From an uncultured Granulosicoccaceae bacterium (GTDB lineage: Bacteria; Pseudomonadota; Gammaproteobacteria; Granulosicoccales; Granulosicoccaceae): 54,583 nucleotides of DNA. The translations under genes were made by a program, and so were the position numbers. The notes beneath the pieces are model-generated. The model made no database searches, was not told the DNA's origin, and saw nothing but the letters and a program-made list of their open reading frames with translations. The stretch's first letter is position 1. The number at the start of each line of letters is the position of its first letter. Shown one piece after another: positions 28,287-37,258 of the stretch. Location: contig CAKZVB010000051.1 of the NCBI GenBank assembly GCA_937922015.1, forward strand, positions 1-54,583, read 5' to 3'.

Positions 28287-28310
28287 GGGAACTCAATATA
28301 GTTGAGTCCC
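28287..28310 (-). terminator. Intra-operon hairpin after aglE
   Basis: GGGA(A)CTCAA and TTGAGTCCC, with one bulged A, form a stem around about 5 nt, between the binding-protein gene and aglF. Such hairpins commonly protect or attenuate transcripts so that the binding protein is made in excess. Confidence 0.6.
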
Positions 28311-28332
28311 CCGGGTGTTGCCATAGGTAGCT

Positions 28333-29667
28333 CTACTTGATTGCATCCCATGCTGACTGAATGTTGTCGGCAGTGGTTTTTGCATCCTGACCGTTTGCAA
28401 ATGCTGTCATTTCTGACCAGAAAGCACCGGCGCCGATAGCACCAGGCATCAAGTCAGAGGCATCGAAGCGGAAGGTTGTCGCGTTGGACAGAATTTCACC
28501 TTGCTTACGCAGCGCAGGTGTCGCGTAAGCACTCAGATCAGCACCCTTGTGTGCAGTCAGGAACGTGCCTTGTGCCATCCAGGCTTCATGCGCAGATGCT
28601 TCTTTCATGTATTCAAAGAAGGCGCGTGTGGCAGGACTGTCTTTAGTCATGGTCCAAAGCGTGCCAGCACCCAGTACCGGATTACCCAAATCTGCAGCTT
28701 CATACGGAGGGAAGTAGAAGAAGTCTGCTTCACCGTTAGCTACTTCTTCACCTTTGTTCGGAAAGAAGGCAGGTATAAAAGAGGCCTGACGATGCATCAG
28801 GCAGGATGCCGGACTGGAGAACAAACCTTTGGGTGCATCTCCAAAGAATGTGGTTGCCACCGAAGAGGCACCGCCGGCAACGTAGTCGTCATTGCGTGAG
28901 AACTGACCATAAACTTCCATTGCCTTTAGTACTTCAGGGCTGTTGAATGGCAGGTCGTTGGATACCCAGCGGTCATAGTTTTCAGGTGTCGTGGTACGAA
29001 GCATCAGATCTTCCATCCAGTCTGTTGCTGTCCAGCCAGTGGCGTTACCGGATTCAACACCGATGCACCATGGGGTATTGCCGTCTTCGACCATTTGATC
29101 AGATAGTGCGATCAGCCCTTCCATGGTGGTAGGTATTTCATAGCCGTTGTCTTCAAACTGCTCGGGGGAGTACCAGACAAGCGATTTCAGATCCATTTTG
29201 TAGGCGAAGCCGTAGAAGTCTTCTTTGCCGTCTTTGTCTGCATAAGTACCCAGTGCCACCCATGACGGGCCCGCACCGTAGTTTTCTGCCATCCAGTCAG
29301 CAGACTCCTGACCCAGTGGTACCAAATGACCTTCTTTTGCCATATCGCCAGCGAGTCCCGGCTGGGGAAAGATCGCAATGTTTGGTGAGTTGTTTGAGCG
29401 AAGATCGGCCACGATAAGTGCCGCAAAGTCACGTGACCCTGAGTATTTGACGACAGCACCCGTTGCCGCTTCGAAGCAGCTGGCGGTGTTGGTGAGCATT
29501 TCTTCGTCTTTGCCCTCCATAGAACCCATGATGGTAATCACTTCGCCTTCGAACTTGCCGAGATCGCCAAGCTTTGTGGGGGTGTCGCAGACATCCGCGA
29601 AGGATGGTCCTGCGAACAAGGTTGCAGCAGCTAACACGCTGGCTGCTGTTCCTAGGTACGATTTCAT
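28333..29667 (-). CDS. aglE: Periplasmic alpha-glucoside-binding protein AglE
   Basis: 444 residues from ATG 29667, preceded by GGAGAAAGCAAT. A Sec signal peptide (MKSYLGTAASVLAAATLFAGPSFA) is followed by a family-1 extracellular solute-binding fold with landmarks GEVITIMGSMEGKDEEM, GLAGDMAKEGHLVPLGQ, WYSPEQFEDNGYEIPTTMEGLIAL and a C-terminal LMPGAIGAGAFWSEM. It has no lipobox, so it is a free periplasmic protein that delivers sugar to AglFG. It is first gene of the operon, behind a promoter with a LacI-type operator. Confidence 0.92.
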   Translation of the reverse strand: MKSYLGTAASVLAAATLFAGPSFADVCDTPTKLGDLGKFEGEVITIMGSMEGKDEEMLTNTASCFEAATGAVVKYSGSRDFAALIVADLRSNNSPNIAIFPQPGLAGDMAKEGHLVPLGQESADWMAENYGAGPSWVALGTYADKDGKEDFYGFAYKMDLKSLVWYSPEQFEDNGYEIPTTMEGLIALSDQMVEDGNTPWCIGVESGNATGWTATDWMEDLMLRTTTPENYDRWVSNDLPFNSPEVLKAMEVYGQFSRNDDYVAGGASSVATTFFGDAPKGLFSSPASCLMHRQASFIPAFFPNKGEEVANGEADFFYFPPYEAADLGNPVLGAGTLWTMTKDSPATRAFFEYMKEASAHEAWMAQGTFLTAHKGADLSAYATPALRKQGEILSNATTFRFDASDLMPGAIGAGAFWSEMTAFANGQDAKTTADNIQSAWDAIK

Positions 29668-29696
29668 ATTGCTTTCTCCGGAGCGTGAAATTGGCG

Positions 29697-29710
29697 CCAA
29701 AGCGCCTTGA
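29697..29710 (-). promoter_or_regulatory. Putative AglR operator at the agl transcription start
   Basis: CCAAAGCGCCTTGA contains an imperfect AAAGCGCCTT palindrome. It sits 7 bp downstream of the -10 box, overlapping the expected start point, where a LacI-type repressor would block initiation. It matches the perfect palindrome at 29833-29842. Confidence 0.55.
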
Positions 29711-29716
29711 ATGTTG

Positions 29717-29745
29717 AGTATTCACTAGCAATTAACACCTGTCAA
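29717..29745 (-). promoter_or_regulatory. Sigma-70-type promoter of the agl operon
   Basis: On the minus strand TTGACA (29740-29745) is separated by 17 bp from AATACT (29717-29722). The -35 is a perfect match and the -10 matches 4 of 6. Confidence 0.6.
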
Positions 29746-29832
29746 CGCAGACGGCTGGTATCCCCCTTATGAGTCGTTTTTAGAGATCTATTCGTTTGGT
29801 ATATGGATTCTTAGGGTTTAAGATGCATCTCC

Positions 29833-29842
29833 AAAGCGCTTT
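29833..29842 (+). promoter_or_regulatory. Putative AglR operator upstream of aglR
   Basis: AAAGCGCTTT is a perfect 10-bp palindrome of the LacI-family type, 20 bp before the regulator's start codon, which fits autoregulation. It resembles the site at 29697-29710. Confidence 0.5.
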
Positions 29843-29861
29843 AAATATTCCTGGTTCAGAT

Positions 29862-30887
29862 ATGGATCTAAAACAGCTTTCAAGTCAGCTAGGACTGTCG
29901 CAGACCACCGTCAGCCGTGCGCTGAACGATTACCCGGAGGTAAATGAGAATACGCGCCAGCGAGTCAAGCGTGCTGCCGTGAAATTCAATTATCGCCCTA
30001 ATGCACGGGCCACCGGTCTGGCGACCGGCCGGGCCAAAGCCATTGGTCATGTAATCCCGATGAATTCCACCGAGGTGTTCAATCCGATATTCGCTGAGTT
30101 CATCGCCGGTGCCAGTCAAACGTATTCAAAAAGGGGCTATGAACTGCTGCTGACAATGGCACCTTCGGGTACCGAAGATTCAATCTACCGGCAGATCGCG
30201 TCGCGAAAATCGGTAGACGGTATTATCGTACACGCCCCCCGTATAAACGATTCCCGAATTACCCTGCTGCAGGAACTCGCTTTACCTTTTGTGATTCACG
30301 GACGCGATACGGCAAACAAAAGCGAGTACGCATGGATAGATATCAACAATCGAAGTGCATTTTTTCAGGCGACAAAATTATTAATTGATCTGGGCCACAC
30401 GGATATCGCATTGATCAACGGCAGTGAAGCGCTAAGCTTCGCCTGTCGAAGACGCAGCGGATACCTCGATGCCCTTCAGCAGGCGGATCTTGCCATTGAT
30501 GGCGATCTAATGTTTGAAGGCGATCTTACCGAAGGCAATGGTTATAGTGCTGCCACGGAGCTTTTAACACGACCCCGGCAGCCCACCGCATTCCTTGTGT
30601 CATCTTACACCGGCGCGCTTGGTGTCAGGCGGGCAATACACAATGCCGGTTTGAAAATGGGGGCCGACGTATCTGTTGTTATTCATGATGATGACTTATC
30701 GTACTTTCATAACAGCGGAGATGTTCCCCAATTCACGTCAACCCGCTCCTCAGTAAAGCAAGCCGGTACCCTGGCTGCCGAAATGTTGCTGTCAATAATT
30801 GAAAATCCGACGGCACAGTTGCCCACACGACTGCTGGAGGCCAACCTGATCATTGGTGCATCGACTGGTCGTCGACATCATCGATAG
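29862..30887 (+). CDS. aglR: LacI-family regulator of alpha-glucoside use (AglR)
   Basis: 341 residues from ATG 29862. The HTH begins MDLKQLSSQLGLSQTTVSRALNDYPEVNENTRQRV, which is the normal start of this subgroup; the open frame extends back to 29796 without adding family sequence. The hinge and periplasmic-binding-protein-like sensor domain follow (AIGHVIPMN through STRSSVKQAGTLAAEMLLSIIENP). It is divergent from aglEFGAK and likely represses the operon until an alpha-glucoside binds. The start lacks a strong ribosome-binding site. A 7-bp GC hairpin at 30892-30915 follows. Confidence 0.92.
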   Translation: MDLKQLSSQLGLSQTTVSRALNDYPEVNENTRQRVKRAAVKFNYRPNARATGLATGRAKAIGHVIPMNSTEVFNPIFAEFIAGASQTYSKRGYELLLTMAPSGTEDSIYRQIASRKSVDGIIVHAPRINDSRITLLQELALPFVIHGRDTANKSEYAWIDINNRSAFFQATKLLIDLGHTDIALINGSEALSFACRRRSGYLDALQQADLAIDGDLMFEGDLTEGNGYSAATELLTRPRQPTAFLVSSYTGALGVRRAIHNAGLKMGADVSVVIHDDDLSYFHNSGDVPQFTSTRSSVKQAGTLAAEMLLSIIENPTAQLPTRLLEANLIIGASTGRRHHR

Positions 30888-30986
30888 TTTACGGGCGCAG
30901 TAGCGACAGCGCCCGCTCCGCGCATTCCCTTCTCAGCAGAGTATTGGTACTGTATAAGACAAATTAAACTTGCAGGGTCAACCGTT

Positions 30987-31607
30987 ATGTCTCTCAGACA
31001 AGAGATTCGATCTATCAGCACCGAGTTAGACACCGCAGACCTGCTGCGTCATCTAATTGTTGAAAGATTTCCCGGTGATGTTGTGGTGACCGCGTCTCTG
31101 CGGGCGCAGAGTATCTGTGTGTTGAAGATGATCGCTGATATTGATGCGGCGACCCCTGTCATTTTTTGTCAGCGTCCACCTGTCTTTGAAGAGAGTGCCG
31201 AGTATCGGGCGCTCATTGTAGACAAGCTGGGGTTGTCTAATGTGTCTTTAAATGACGGGCGCGAAACAACCGTTGCCGCCGGTGATCGTGATCATTGCGA
31301 GCGGATGTGGGTCCACTATCGCGATATGCCCGGTCGCTCATCGCATCTGTTACACATTAATGAATGTCTTTCGAATTATAGTTGCTGGATCAGTGCGGTT
31401 TATCATGCAGATCCTGCCGAAGTCGCGCACAATCGCGTTGATGTTGAAGGTCGTTTAATTAAAGTTGATCCGCTTGCGCGCTGGACTAAAAAAGATGTGC
31501 AGCAGTTTATGAGTGATCAAAACCTCCCGTACCACAAAATGGCAAAGCGCGAATTCAGCTACGACGATACCCGTGAAAGAGGTACTTACCCGATGTATCA
31601 TTTTTAG
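30987..31607 (+). CDS. CysH-like PAPS-reductase-fold protein lacking catalytic cysteines
   Basis: 206 residues with the overall layout of CysH: GDVVVTASLRAQSICVLKMIADID in the position of the PP-loop, AATPVIF..PPVFEESAEY in place of the TGxLFPET segment, and VDPLARWTKKDVQQFMSDQNLPYHKM matching the CysH C-terminal domain. Key features are missing. There is no CC..CxxC cluster set of APS reductases (NECLSNYSCW stands near its place), and no ECGxH tail; the protein ends RERGTYPMYHF. The PP-loop itself is poorly conserved. It is probably not a working PAPS/APS reductase; a regulatory or different adenylyl-related role is possible. sat follows 82 bp downstream. Confidence 0.65.
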   Translation: MSLRQEIRSISTELDTADLLRHLIVERFPGDVVVTASLRAQSICVLKMIADIDAATPVIFCQRPPVFEESAEYRALIVDKLGLSNVSLNDGRETTVAAGDRDHCERMWVHYRDMPGRSSHLLHINECLSNYSCWISAVYHADPAEVAHNRVDVEGRLIKVDPLARWTKKDVQQFMSDQNLPYHKMAKREFSYDDTRERGTYPMYHF

Positions 31608-31689
31608 CGCATCCTGTTAGCATAGTTTCTTTTTGCGCTGATCAGCGTTGCAGCACTGCTGTGTACTGGCAATAAATCAAGGCAAACAA

Positions 31690-32883
31690 ATGGCAAATCT
31701 TATTCAACCCCACGGCTCTGACAGGCTCAATCCTCTCTATGTGCAGGATACTGCTGAGCGACAGAAGCTCAGTCAGGAGGCGCCGTCTCTGAACTCAGTC
31801 CTGGTGAGCTCGGCAACTGCCGGCAACGCGGTGATGTTGGGTGCCGGATATTTCACGCCATTGAATGGTTTTATGAACAAGGCAGACGCGCTGTCAGTTG
31901 GCAGTCGCATGCATACCGTCGACGGGTTGTTCTGGCCCACACCTGTGATGAACCTGGTTGCCGAAGCACCGGACGTGAAGGTGGGTGATCGAATTGCCCT
32001 CAGGGACCCGAATGTTGATGGCTCACCGGTACTGGCTATTCAGCAGGTTGATGCAATAGAGACGTTTACCTCGTCAGAGCTTGAACAACTGGCGCAACAG
32101 GTATATGGCACAACTGACGCTCAGCACCCGGGTGTTGCGGAATTTTTAGCACAAGGTAGCGTGGCGATCTCAGGCGCGGTGCAGGTACTCAACTACAGCT
32201 ACTTCGAAACCGAATTTCCGGATACCTTTCGTACCGCCACTGATATCAGGGATTCTATTTCGAAAATGGGCTGGAATCGCGTGGTGGCTTTTCAAACACG
32301 AAACCCGATGCATCGAGCCCATGAAGAACTCTGTCGCATGGCGATGGAACGGCTCGATGCAGATGGCCTTGTGATACATATGCTGCTGGGCAAGCTGAAG
32401 CCCGGTGATATTCCTGCGCCGGTCAGAGATGCTTCTATCAGAAAAATGATAGAACTCTATTTTCCTGCGAACTCGGCGCTAATCACCGGCTATGGTTTTG
32501 ACATGTTATACGCAGGCCCGCGTGAAGCATTGTTGCACGCCGTGTTTCGACAGAACATGGGAGCCACACATTTTATAATCGGCCGTGATCATGCAGGTGT
32601 CGGCGACTACTACGAACCTTTTGAAGCGCAGGAAATATTCGATCAAATACCCGCAGGCGCATTGAAAATAGAAATGTTTATGGCTGACCACACGGCGTAT
32701 TCAAAGAAGCTGGATAAGGTGGTGATGATGCGGGAAGCCCCGGACCATACTAAAGAGGACTTTATCCTGTTATCCGGTACCGCAGTGAGAGAAATGTTAG
32801 GAAAAGGGGAGGCGCCTCCACCGGAATTCTCCCGACCCGAAGTGGCAGAGATTCTGATGAAGTACTATCAGGCACAGGGGTGA
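31690..32883 (+). CDS. sat: ATP sulfurylase (sulfate adenylyltransferase, Sat type)
   Basis: 397 residues from ATG 31690, preceded by AAGGCAAACAA; the frame opens at 31648 without a site. An N-terminal PUA-like domain (LNSVLVSSATAGNAVMLGAGYFTPLNGFM) is followed by the catalytic nucleotidyl-transferase domain. The active-site motif is VVAFQTRNPMHRAHE, with FIIGRDHAGVGDYY further on. Sat converts ATP and sulfate to APS and PPi; in sulfur oxidisers it can run in reverse. It is unrelated in fold to CysDN, which the window also encodes. Confidence 0.94.
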   Translation: MANLIQPHGSDRLNPLYVQDTAERQKLSQEAPSLNSVLVSSATAGNAVMLGAGYFTPLNGFMNKADALSVGSRMHTVDGLFWPTPVMNLVAEAPDVKVGDRIALRDPNVDGSPVLAIQQVDAIETFTSSELEQLAQQVYGTTDAQHPGVAEFLAQGSVAISGAVQVLNYSYFETEFPDTFRTATDIRDSISKMGWNRVVAFQTRNPMHRAHEELCRMAMERLDADGLVIHMLLGKLKPGDIPAPVRDASIRKMIELYFPANSALITGYGFDMLYAGPREALLHAVFRQNMGATHFIIGRDHAGVGDYYEPFEAQEIFDQIPAGALKIEMFMADHTAYSKKLDKVVMMREAPDHTKEDFILLSGTAVREMLGKGEAPPPEFSRPEVAEILMKYYQAQG

Positions 32884-32931
32884 AACATTTGCCCGGAGGT
32901 TAGATGGCTGCGTCGTCAGTATTGCCAGCCG

Positions 32932-33297
32932 TCACAACTCCGTATATTTGGTCGAGGTGCCGCGGGATTTTTCAACCGGGTACTTTAAATGGTTAGCGGC
33001 TATTTTGTTAGCAGCGGCTGATTGCAGATCAATACCGGTGCGTTCGGCTATCAAGAGCAGGTACAGCAGAACATCAGCGCATTCTTCCTGCAGTCGTTGG
33101 TGCATCGGGTCTGCTGTGGCTTCTTCTTCAAAGCGTTGCTCAGGCTTCCACTGACTTAGTTCCAGAAGTTCGCCTGCTTCAAGGTTGAGTGACAGAATCA
33201 GATCTTTAAGGGAGTGAAACTGCCGCCAGTCACGCGCATCGCGAAACTCGAGTAGCTGCCGGGTGAGTTCTTCAAGGCCCGGGTTATTGTGTTGCAT
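32932..33297 (-). CDS. MazG-like nucleotide pyrophosphohydrolase
   Basis: 121 residues from ATG 33297, preceded by AAGGACACC at a longish distance; an upstream start at 33369 adds non-family residues. The core LKDLILSLNLEAGELLELSQW with EEEATADPMHQRLQEECADVLLYLLLIAERTGID is the EExx(12-28)ExxD metal site of the RS21-C6/MazG superfamily. Such enzymes hydrolyse noncanonical or excess dNTPs (often dCTP) to monophosphates, cleaning the nucleotide pool. It is divergent from the metallophosphoesterase with a 90-bp spacer. Confidence 0.88.
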   Translation of the reverse strand: MQHNNPGLEELTRQLLEFRDARDWRQFHSLKDLILSLNLEAGELLELSQWKPEQRFEEEATADPMHQRLQEECADVLLYLLLIAERTGIDLQSAAANKIAANHLKYPVEKSRGTSTKYTEL

Positions 33298-33387
33298 TGT
33301 CAGAGGTGTCCTTCTGTTGCTGGCTGGTTGACACTTTGTCTGTCGTGTTAAGCTTATAGGTTCGGGCAATTTCAGGCTACCCTACAT

Positions 33388-34131
33388 ATGCGTATCATTC
33401 AAATCACTGATAGTCACATTTCTATCGACGCACCACAAAGAACGGCAGATCTCCAGAGTTGCGTTCAATACGTCAACAACGTGCGGCCATCCGCGGATCT
33501 GGTTATTCACACCGGTGATGTTGTGCATGCGGGCTTGCGTGAAGAATATGAAACCGCAAAGGGTTTGCTGGATACTCTTAATGCACCCTATATTGTGTTG
33601 GCGGGTAACAAAGATGACCGGCGGCAACTGTCTGCAGTTTTTCCTGATAACAGTACACTGCAGAAAAAAACGGAAAAACACAGTACTGTGGCCCGGGGGC
33701 AGGGTGAGTTTATTCAGTTTAGTCTAGAGCAGTTTGCGTTCAGGCTGATCGTGCTCGATACCGTGGGTCATTCCAGCAAAGGTGAGTTTTGTGATAAGCG
33801 ACTGCAGCATTTAGATACCATGCTGTCTGCTGATGTCGAGCGGCCTGCTTTAGTGTTTATGCATCATGCGCCCGTTGAGATCCGTGAAATACCCGATCCG
33901 TTTCAGTTTGATGACTGGTCACAAGTTGATGCGCTTGGTGCGACCTTTAGTAAGTATGCAAATATTCAAACGATCTATTGCGGGCATATTCATCGCAACA
34001 TTAACTCGCAGATTGGTGAGCTGCCAGTGAGTGTGCTTAGCTGTACGGCGTGCGATTTACGTAAGGGTCAGTTGAGTGATGACGACAAACAAAGACCAAT
34101 GCTTAACATCATTGATCTGCCAACAGTCTAG
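33388..34131 (+). CDS. Calcineurin-like phosphoesterase (CpdA type)
   Basis: 247 residues. Metal-binding blocks are in order: ITDSHIS, VIHTGDVVHAG, LAGNKDDRR, FMHHAPVEI and YCGHIHRN. This spacing matches class III cyclic-nucleotide phosphodiesterases such as CpdA. In the fourth metal-binding block GNHD is replaced by GNKDD, a His-to-Lys change at a catalytic or metal site, so activity may differ. Likely cytoplasmic; the substrate could be cAMP or another phosphodiester. Its stop overlaps tail-to-tail with the decayed cytochrome gene. Confidence 0.82.
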   Translation: MRIIQITDSHISIDAPQRTADLQSCVQYVNNVRPSADLVIHTGDVVHAGLREEYETAKGLLDTLNAPYIVLAGNKDDRRQLSAVFPDNSTLQKKTEKHSTVARGQGEFIQFSLEQFAFRLIVLDTVGHSSKGEFCDKRLQHLDTMLSADVERPALVFMHHAPVEIREIPDPFQFDDWSQVDALGATFSKYANIQTIYCGHIHRNINSQIGELPVSVLSCTACDLRKGQLSDDDKQRPMLNIIDLPTV

Positions 34132-34408
34132 TGTTTCAGGGAGCGGCTGGCACCGGCTTGTATGTTCATGCCATGTGTTCGTGTCTTGCCGTAAGAAGGT
34201 CCGGACCACATGGGCGGTCGTCGGGGCCTGTATGACAGTTGGAGCAGCGGGGGTGGCTGGCGACTTCATGGATTCGTAACCAGGCGTCGAGGCCCTGCGA
34301 CTTTGCAACCGGGCCTTCCTGCGGTAGATCGACGACGATCTTACCCGAAGCAGTAACCGCTGGTGCAATGAGCACGAGGGCTGTTGCAAAAATAAAAGGT
34401 ATTTTCAA
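34128..34408 (-). pseudogene. Decayed c-type cytochrome of the molybdenum hydroxylase operon
   Basis: Read from TTG 34408 the frame gives a signal peptide ([19 protein letters not shown]), then HEVASHPRCSNCHTGPDDRP with a CxxCH heme site. It then drifts into out-of-frame sequence and stops at 34166. Adding one base in the C-run near 34210 restores MWSGPSYGKTRTHGMNIQAG, the sequence expected in this cytochrome family. The restored frame ends early at SRSLKH and stop (34128-34130), so the second heme site that relatives carry is missing. A frameshift and a 3' truncation are both visible. It lies 14 bp after the large subunit. Confidence 0.72.
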
Positions 34409-34422
34409 GGGCAGTTTTTCAT

Positions 34423-36672
34423 TTATATAAAATCGATATGTTTATTAAACGGCATTTCTCGCAACCGTTGTCCGGTGGCGGCAAAGATGGCGTTGCCAAG
34501 AGATGGTGCAGCCGGTGGCAGGCCGGGTTCACCAATACCGCGAATCTTGCTGGCATTGGTTAAGGCTACTACTTCGATCTTCGGCGTTTGATATAAGCGC
34601 ATACCTTCAAACGCATGGAAATTGTTCTGCTGCGCAGCGTGGTTCTCGTAAGTGGTTTCGCAGTTCATGGCGTGTGCCATCCCGAATAACAAGCCGCCGG
34701 ACACTTGTGCTTCCAGGTTGACCGGATCCAATACTTCGCCAACATCGACAACCGCGAATACACTATCAATACGAATGCCATGATCGGTATGTGTTACTTC
34801 CGTGACGATCGCTACCGGTACACCAAAGGACAGACAAAACGCTACCCCCCGGCCGCGGTTGGCTTCAATAGATGGTCCATCCCATGCCGATATCTCACCG
34901 ACTTTTTCCAGTACTTTTAGTGAGGTGTCATCATTGCACAGGCGTATGCGTTCAGCCAGCGGGTCAGCGCCTGCGGAATGGATTAACTCGTCAAGCAATG
35001 TATCGTGCATAAATCCATTGCCCGAAGCGCCCACTGAACGCCATGAAGAAACCGGCACCATTTCAGGTGCACGATAACCGGTTACGCGGTAGTTGGGGAT
35101 TGCAAACGGCTGATCCCATGATCCGGTAGTGATGGTTTGATCCGGACCGGGCAGACTCATGCCCATCAATCGTCCGAACCAGTTGGGGGCCATGGCGGAC
35201 TGTCCGACGGATAAATCGAAGGTGTCTACCTGGCCGTTAACTACTTTACCGCGACCTTTGGCAATTGCACCCGGGCGCGGATAGTCATGGGTCATGTCTT
35301 CTTCGCGGCTCCAAACCAGTTTCACCGGTGTGTCTCTCATGGCGACGGCAATTTCTACTGCCTGAAGTACGTGAGTGTCTTCCAGTTTATGGCCAAAGCT
35401 CCCTCCCATTGGCTGCACATGGACCAGTACCTGTTCTGCATCGAGCCCTGTTATTTTGGCCGCATGATCGCGGACAAAGAGCGGAATCTGGGTGCCTGTC
35501 CAGATCACGCAACTGTCATCTTTCACCAGTACGATCGCGTTCATCGGTTCCATCGGGGCATGTGCCAGATACGGTACTTTGTAGGTGGCCTCCAGAATGT
35601 CACCACTGTCCAGCGATGATTGAACCTCACCGTCGTCTCGATTGCGATGATCGCGATGTTCTTCCTGATCAATTACCGATTCAATACGTGCGAATATTTC
35701 GTCGGTGTTTGCAGGGTAGGGTGCTGCTCCCCATGTGATATCAATCTTATTTGCAGCGCGCCAGGCACGCCATGTGTTGTCGGCAATCACTGCAACACCA
35801 TGTTTGATCGGTATGACTTTATGCACACCGCGCATCGTTGTGGCAGCAGTTGCATCGAAGCTTTCCATCGTGCCGCCAATACCCGGGTTGGCTCTAACTG
35901 CTGCATAAACCATCCCTTCAACTTCCAGGTCAATGCCGTATTTTTCAGTACCGGTGCACTTGGCTGGCATATCGATGCGAGGCATCGGTTTGCCAAGTCG
36001 GGTCCACTCACTGGCTGGGCGCAGCGCTACTTCTGTTACCGGTTCAAGCGTTGCAGCATCGGCTGCCAGCTCTGTGTAGGGAAGTGATGTACCATCGGGT
36101 AGGATCACCCGGCCATTTTCGGTTTGCAGTTGTGCCCTTGAAATACCTGTTCTTAGGGCGGCCGCCGCTTTTAATGTTTCGCGTGCAACCGCACCCGCCA
36201 TTCGCATTCGAATAAACCCATCCGGTACCGTCGAAGAGCCTCCGGTTAATTGCATGGCAAACAACCTGGCTGGCACCGCCATAAAGCTTCGCATGTTCTC
36301 GGCCAGCGTGCTGTTGTCATAGGCGGGAAAGGATAGCCCCTCTGTAAGAATCGCCGAGTTGTAGTAGGCAGGTCCGGGCAGGCCGGGTGAGATCGTCGCG
36401 GTATTCGGGTCGATGTCGAGTTCTTCAGCCAGTAAGTGCGCTTGAATAGAGTATGCGCCCTGGCCTTTGTCAGCGCGTGGCGTGATCAATGTGATGCCAT
36501 CAGGGCTTATTTTTACGTAGGGTGTGATTGCCGCTTCGCCATCGGTCAGATCTTTCTGCAGCGGGTTGTCGACAGGGCGTTTGTACAGGTAGGTGCCGAA
36601 AGCAACACCGCCGGCGATAGCGGCCGAGCCGATCAGAAAGGTACGGCGGGTAATGGTTGCCAGTTTGCCCAT
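34423..36672 (-). CDS. iorB: Molybdopterin-binding subunit of an isoquinoline 1-oxidoreductase-like hydroxylase
   Basis: 749 residues from ATG 36672 after GGAG; 2 bp separate it from the iorA stop. A Tat signal ([16 protein letters not shown]) opens the protein, so the folded enzyme is exported. Xanthine-oxidase family motifs follow: [51 protein letters not shown] and the catalytic Glu in [19 protein letters not shown]. The order of domains is that of the Tat-exported single-chain IorB type. It hydroxylates an N-heterocycle or aldehyde; the substrate is not known. Confidence 0.88.
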   Translation of the reverse strand: MGKLATITRRTFLIGSAAIAGGVAFGTYLYKRPVDNPLQKDLTDGEAAITPYVKISPDGITLITPRADKGQGAYSIQAHLLAEELDIDPNTATISPGLPGPAYYNSAILTEGLSFPAYDNSTLAENMRSFMAVPARLFAMQLTGGSSTVPDGFIRMRMAGAVARETLKAAAALRTGISRAQLQTENGRVILPDGTSLPYTELAADAATLEPVTEVALRPASEWTRLGKPMPRIDMPAKCTGTEKYGIDLEVEGMVYAAVRANPGIGGTMESFDATAATTMRGVHKVIPIKHGVAVIADNTWRAWRAANKIDITWGAAPYPANTDEIFARIESVIDQEEHRDHRNRDDGEVQSSLDSGDILEATYKVPYLAHAPMEPMNAIVLVKDDSCVIWTGTQIPLFVRDHAAKITGLDAEQVLVHVQPMGGSFGHKLEDTHVLQAVEIAVAMRDTPVKLVWSREEDMTHDYPRPGAIAKGRGKVVNGQVDTFDLSVGQSAMAPNWFGRLMGMSLPGPDQTITTGSWDQPFAIPNYRVTGYRAPEMVPVSSWRSVGASGNGFMHDTLLDELIHSAGADPLAERIRLCNDDTSLKVLEKVGEISAWDGPSIEANRGRGVAFCLSFGVPVAIVTEVTHTDHGIRIDSVFAVVDVGEVLDPVNLEAQVSGGLLFGMAHAMNCETTYENHAAQQNNFHAFEGMRLYQTPKIEVVALTNASKIRGIGEPGLPPAAPSLGNAIFAATGQRLREMPFNKHIDFI

Positions 36673-36674
36673 GA

Positions 36675-37136
36675 TTATGACTCCGCAAGTTTTTTGGCAG
36701 CAGTTTTGACTGCCGTGCGAATTCTTGGATAGGTTCCGCAGCGACATAAGTTGCCGGACATGGCGGCGTCTATCACATCGTCACTTGGTTGAGGGTTGCT
36801 TGAGAGCAGTGAGGCCGCCTGCATTATCTGTCCGGACTGACAGTAGCCGCACTGTGCAACCTGGTGTTCTATCCACGCCTGCTGTACTGCATGCAGGGAG
36901 TCCGGATTACCCAGGCCTTCAATCGTGGTGACTTCACGGTCACCCAGATCGCCAATCGCCAGTTGGCAGGAGCGCGTTGCAAGCCCGTTGATATGTACGG
37001 TGCAAGCGCCGCATTGGGCAATACCGCAACCGTATTTCGGTCCGGTTATACCCAATTCATCGCGCAGCACCCAGAGCAGCGGCATCTCGGGTTCGACATC
37101 GACTTCCAGGGTTTCATTGTTGACCTTGATTTGCAT
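36675..37136 (-). CDS. iorA: [2Fe-2S] subunit of the isoquinoline 1-oxidoreductase-like hydroxylase
   Basis: 153 residues. The plant-type [2Fe-2S] site is [17 protein letters not shown] with a later RSCQ. The C-terminal helical [2Fe-2S] domain is [14 protein letters not shown] with [12 protein letters not shown]. These are the two clusters that carry electrons from the molybdenum site. It has no export signal of its own and probably travels with the Tat-directed large subunit. It is first in the operon, followed by iorB and the decayed cytochrome. Confidence 0.92.
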   Translation of the reverse strand: MQIKVNNETLEVDVEPEMPLLWVLRDELGITGPKYGCGIAQCGACTVHINGLATRSCQLAIGDLGDREVTTIEGLGNPDSLHAVQQAWIEHQVAQCGYCQSGQIMQAASLLSSNPQPSDDVIDAAMSGNLCRCGTYPRIRTAVKTAAKKLAES

Positions 37137-37258
37137 GTGGTTTTACCAAAAAGGTTGATATGCTGAATGCAGGGGTTTGTTTATGCCAGTGCACTGGCTG
37201 CCTTATGGGTAGCGCGACGTTGCCTTGATCGGTCGCTGGCTTTTTCGTCCGTGGCGGC

